Positions 7,025-7,710 of a stretch of DNA of 7,710 nucleotides are shown in pieces. The first letter of the stretch is position 1; the number at the start of each line of letters is the position of its first letter. The notes beneath the pieces are model-generated. The model had not been told where the DNA came from, searched no databases, and was given only the letters and a program-made list of their open reading frames with translations. The stretch covers positions 1-7,710 of the forward strand of contig JALOPK010000154.1 in assembly GCA_025453925.1 (NCBI GenBank). The letters run 5' to 3'. Origin of the DNA: Candidatus Eiseniibacteriota bacterium. Lineage in GTDB: Bacteria > JAFGKV01. The position numbers and the translations under genes were made by a program.

Positions 7025-7710
7025 TCAGCCACTGTTGCTTCGTTTCGGGTTTCGGATTTCGTGCTTGGCTGCGGCCTTCCCCTCCCCCTCCGCATGTGGG
7101 TGCGCCTGCTGGTACGCTTTCCGCATGCGTTCCAGGGTGAGATGCGTGTAGATCTGAGTGGTGGCGAGACTGGTGTGACCGAGAAGCTCCTGCACTGCGC
7201 GAAGCTCCGCCCCGCGATCCAGGAGGTGGGTGGCGAAAGTGTGACGGAGGAGATGCGGGTGCACGCCGCCGACGCCGGACCGGCCCGCCCACGCGGCGAC
7301 GATGCGCTGGATGCTCCGAGTGCTCAGCCTTCCTCCCGCTCCGCGCCCCGGAAACAGGGGTCCCTGATACGACCCGGCCTCGACTGCCCGGTGTTCCAGG
7401 TGGGCATGAACCGCGGCAATGCAGGGTCGGCCGAGGGGGACGATTCGCTCTTTTCCGCCTTTGCCGTGGACGCGGATCAGTCTCGCATCGAGATCCAGGT
7501 CGTCCACATCGGCTGAGACCACCTCCGACGCTCTGAGCCCCGAACCGTAGAGCAGCTCGAGTATCGCGCGATCCCGAAGTGCTTCGGTGTGGTCAGGGTC
7601 GGGCGCCTCGACGAGGGTCGCCGCCTGCGCCTCGGAGAGCACCCGGGGCAGCGCACGGCGTTCCTTGGGCCGACTCAGCGTGACCGTGGGATCATGACCC
7701 TCAACGCCAT
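7025..7710 (-). CDS. XerC/XerD-type tyrosine recombinase, N-terminal part beyond the window edge
   Basis: Site-specific recombinase that cuts and rejoins DNA through a tyrosine. The frame stays open to the right edge, so the GTG at 7642 is internal. The 227 visible residues start in the linker (LSRPKERRALPRVLSEAQ) before the catalytic domain; the N-terminal DNA-clamping domain, roughly 85-90 residues by comparison with E. coli XerD, is outside. Numbered from the first full codon (7708), the catalytic set is R59 (GSGLRASEV), K83 (VHGKGGKER), H152 and R155 (HLLRH), H178 (LLGH) and Y187 (IYTH). Spacings R-K 24, H-R 3, R-H 23 and H-Y 9 equal those of E. coli XerD (R148, K172, H244, R247, H270, Y279). 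The family normally ends near the AHPHA at 202-206; 21 extra residues follow, partly encoded by heptamer repeats. It may be the housekeeping chromosome-dimer resolvase or an integrase; XerC and XerD cannot be separated here. It is convergent with the outer-membrane operon. Confidence 0.93.
   Translation of the reverse strand, partial: GVEGHDPTVTLSRPKERRALPRVLSEAQAATLVEAPDPDHTEALRDRAILELLYGSGLRASEVVSADVDDLDLDARLIRVHGKGGKERIVPLGRPCIAAVHAHLEHRAVEAGSYQGPLFPGRGAGGRLSTRSIQRIVAAWAGRSGVGGVHPHLLRHTFATHLLDRGAELRAVQELLGHTSLATTQIYTHLTLERMRKAYQQAHPHAEGEGKAAAKHEIRNPKRSNSG
7042..7062. repeat. Heptamer tract of RTTTCGG type inside the recombinase C-terminus
   Basis: GTTTCGG, GTTTCGG and ATTTCGT follow one another directly. 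Read on the - strand they encode the HEIRNPK part of the recombinase tail, just before its stop codon. The period is again seven bases, with a third sequence unlike the other two tracts. Confidence 0.7.

Noticed and set aside
6849-7151. Small gene on the + strand across the non-coding gap
   Set aside because: Its translation is Ser/Arg/Pro-rich with no motif, no Shine-Dalgarno sequence is seen, and it runs through repeat tracts and into the end of the recombinase gene on the other strand.
7013-7516. 167-codon open frame on the + strand opposite the recombinase
   Set aside because: It lies antisense to the catalytic domain of a clearly recognisable recombinase and shows no family features.
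7640-7642. GTG as the real start of the recombinase
   Set aside because: The frame stays open to the window edge, and the residues before it (TLSRPKERRALPR) match the normal linker of XerC/XerD proteins, so the gene continues outside.

Overview
The window is GC-rich bacterial DNA, densely coding except for about 245 bases near its right end. It carries three co-directional genes on the + strand for outer-membrane or surface proteins, followed by a convergent tyrosine recombinase gene on the - strand. Three features together point to a member of the Fibrobacterota-Chlorobiota-Bacteroidota (FCB) superphylum or an affiliated candidate phylum such as Eisenbacteria, Latescibacterota, Zixibacteria, Krumholzibacteriota or KSB1. 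They are a TonB-dependent receptor with a canonical plug, a very large exported protein ending in a FlgD-like/type IX-secretion-like C-terminal domain, and a PorV/PorQ-family barrel. The phylum is an inference from gene content, not a phylogeny.

Layout. Positions 2-2437 hold the TonB-dependent receptor, cut at its 5' end inside the plug domain. Positions 2469-5768 hold a 1099-residue exported protein with an interrupted fibronectin type III-like fold and the sorting-like C-terminal domain. Positions 5778-6779 hold the PorV/PorQ-family outer-membrane protein. The gaps are 31 and 9 bases, and each downstream gene has a good Shine-Dalgarno sequence; the one before the PorV-like gene overlaps the previous stop codon. 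This looks like one transcription unit whose promoter lies left of the window. Positions 6780-7024 are non-coding. They contain a perfect 16-bp hairpin directly after the operon, two different degenerate heptamer repeat tracts and a 12-bp palindrome. A third heptamer tract lies just inside the end of the next gene. Positions 7025-7710 (- strand) hold a XerC/XerD-type tyrosine recombinase with all six catalytic residues visible; its N-terminal part lies beyond the right edge.

Working model (inference). The three proteins are all destined for the cell envelope. By analogy with Bacteroidota type IX secretion, where PorV binds the C-terminal signal of cargo proteins at the outer membrane, the PorV-like protein may serve the large exported protein encoded next to it, and the receptor may import or sense a ligand that the exported protein handles at the surface. 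No core secretion genes (PorK/L/M/N, Sov/SprA) and no SusD-type lipoprotein are visible, so the function and substrate remain unknown. The recombinase is probably unrelated to the operon. Its last residues are encoded by the heptamer repeat tract, which suggests that repeat DNA has invaded or extended the gene end.
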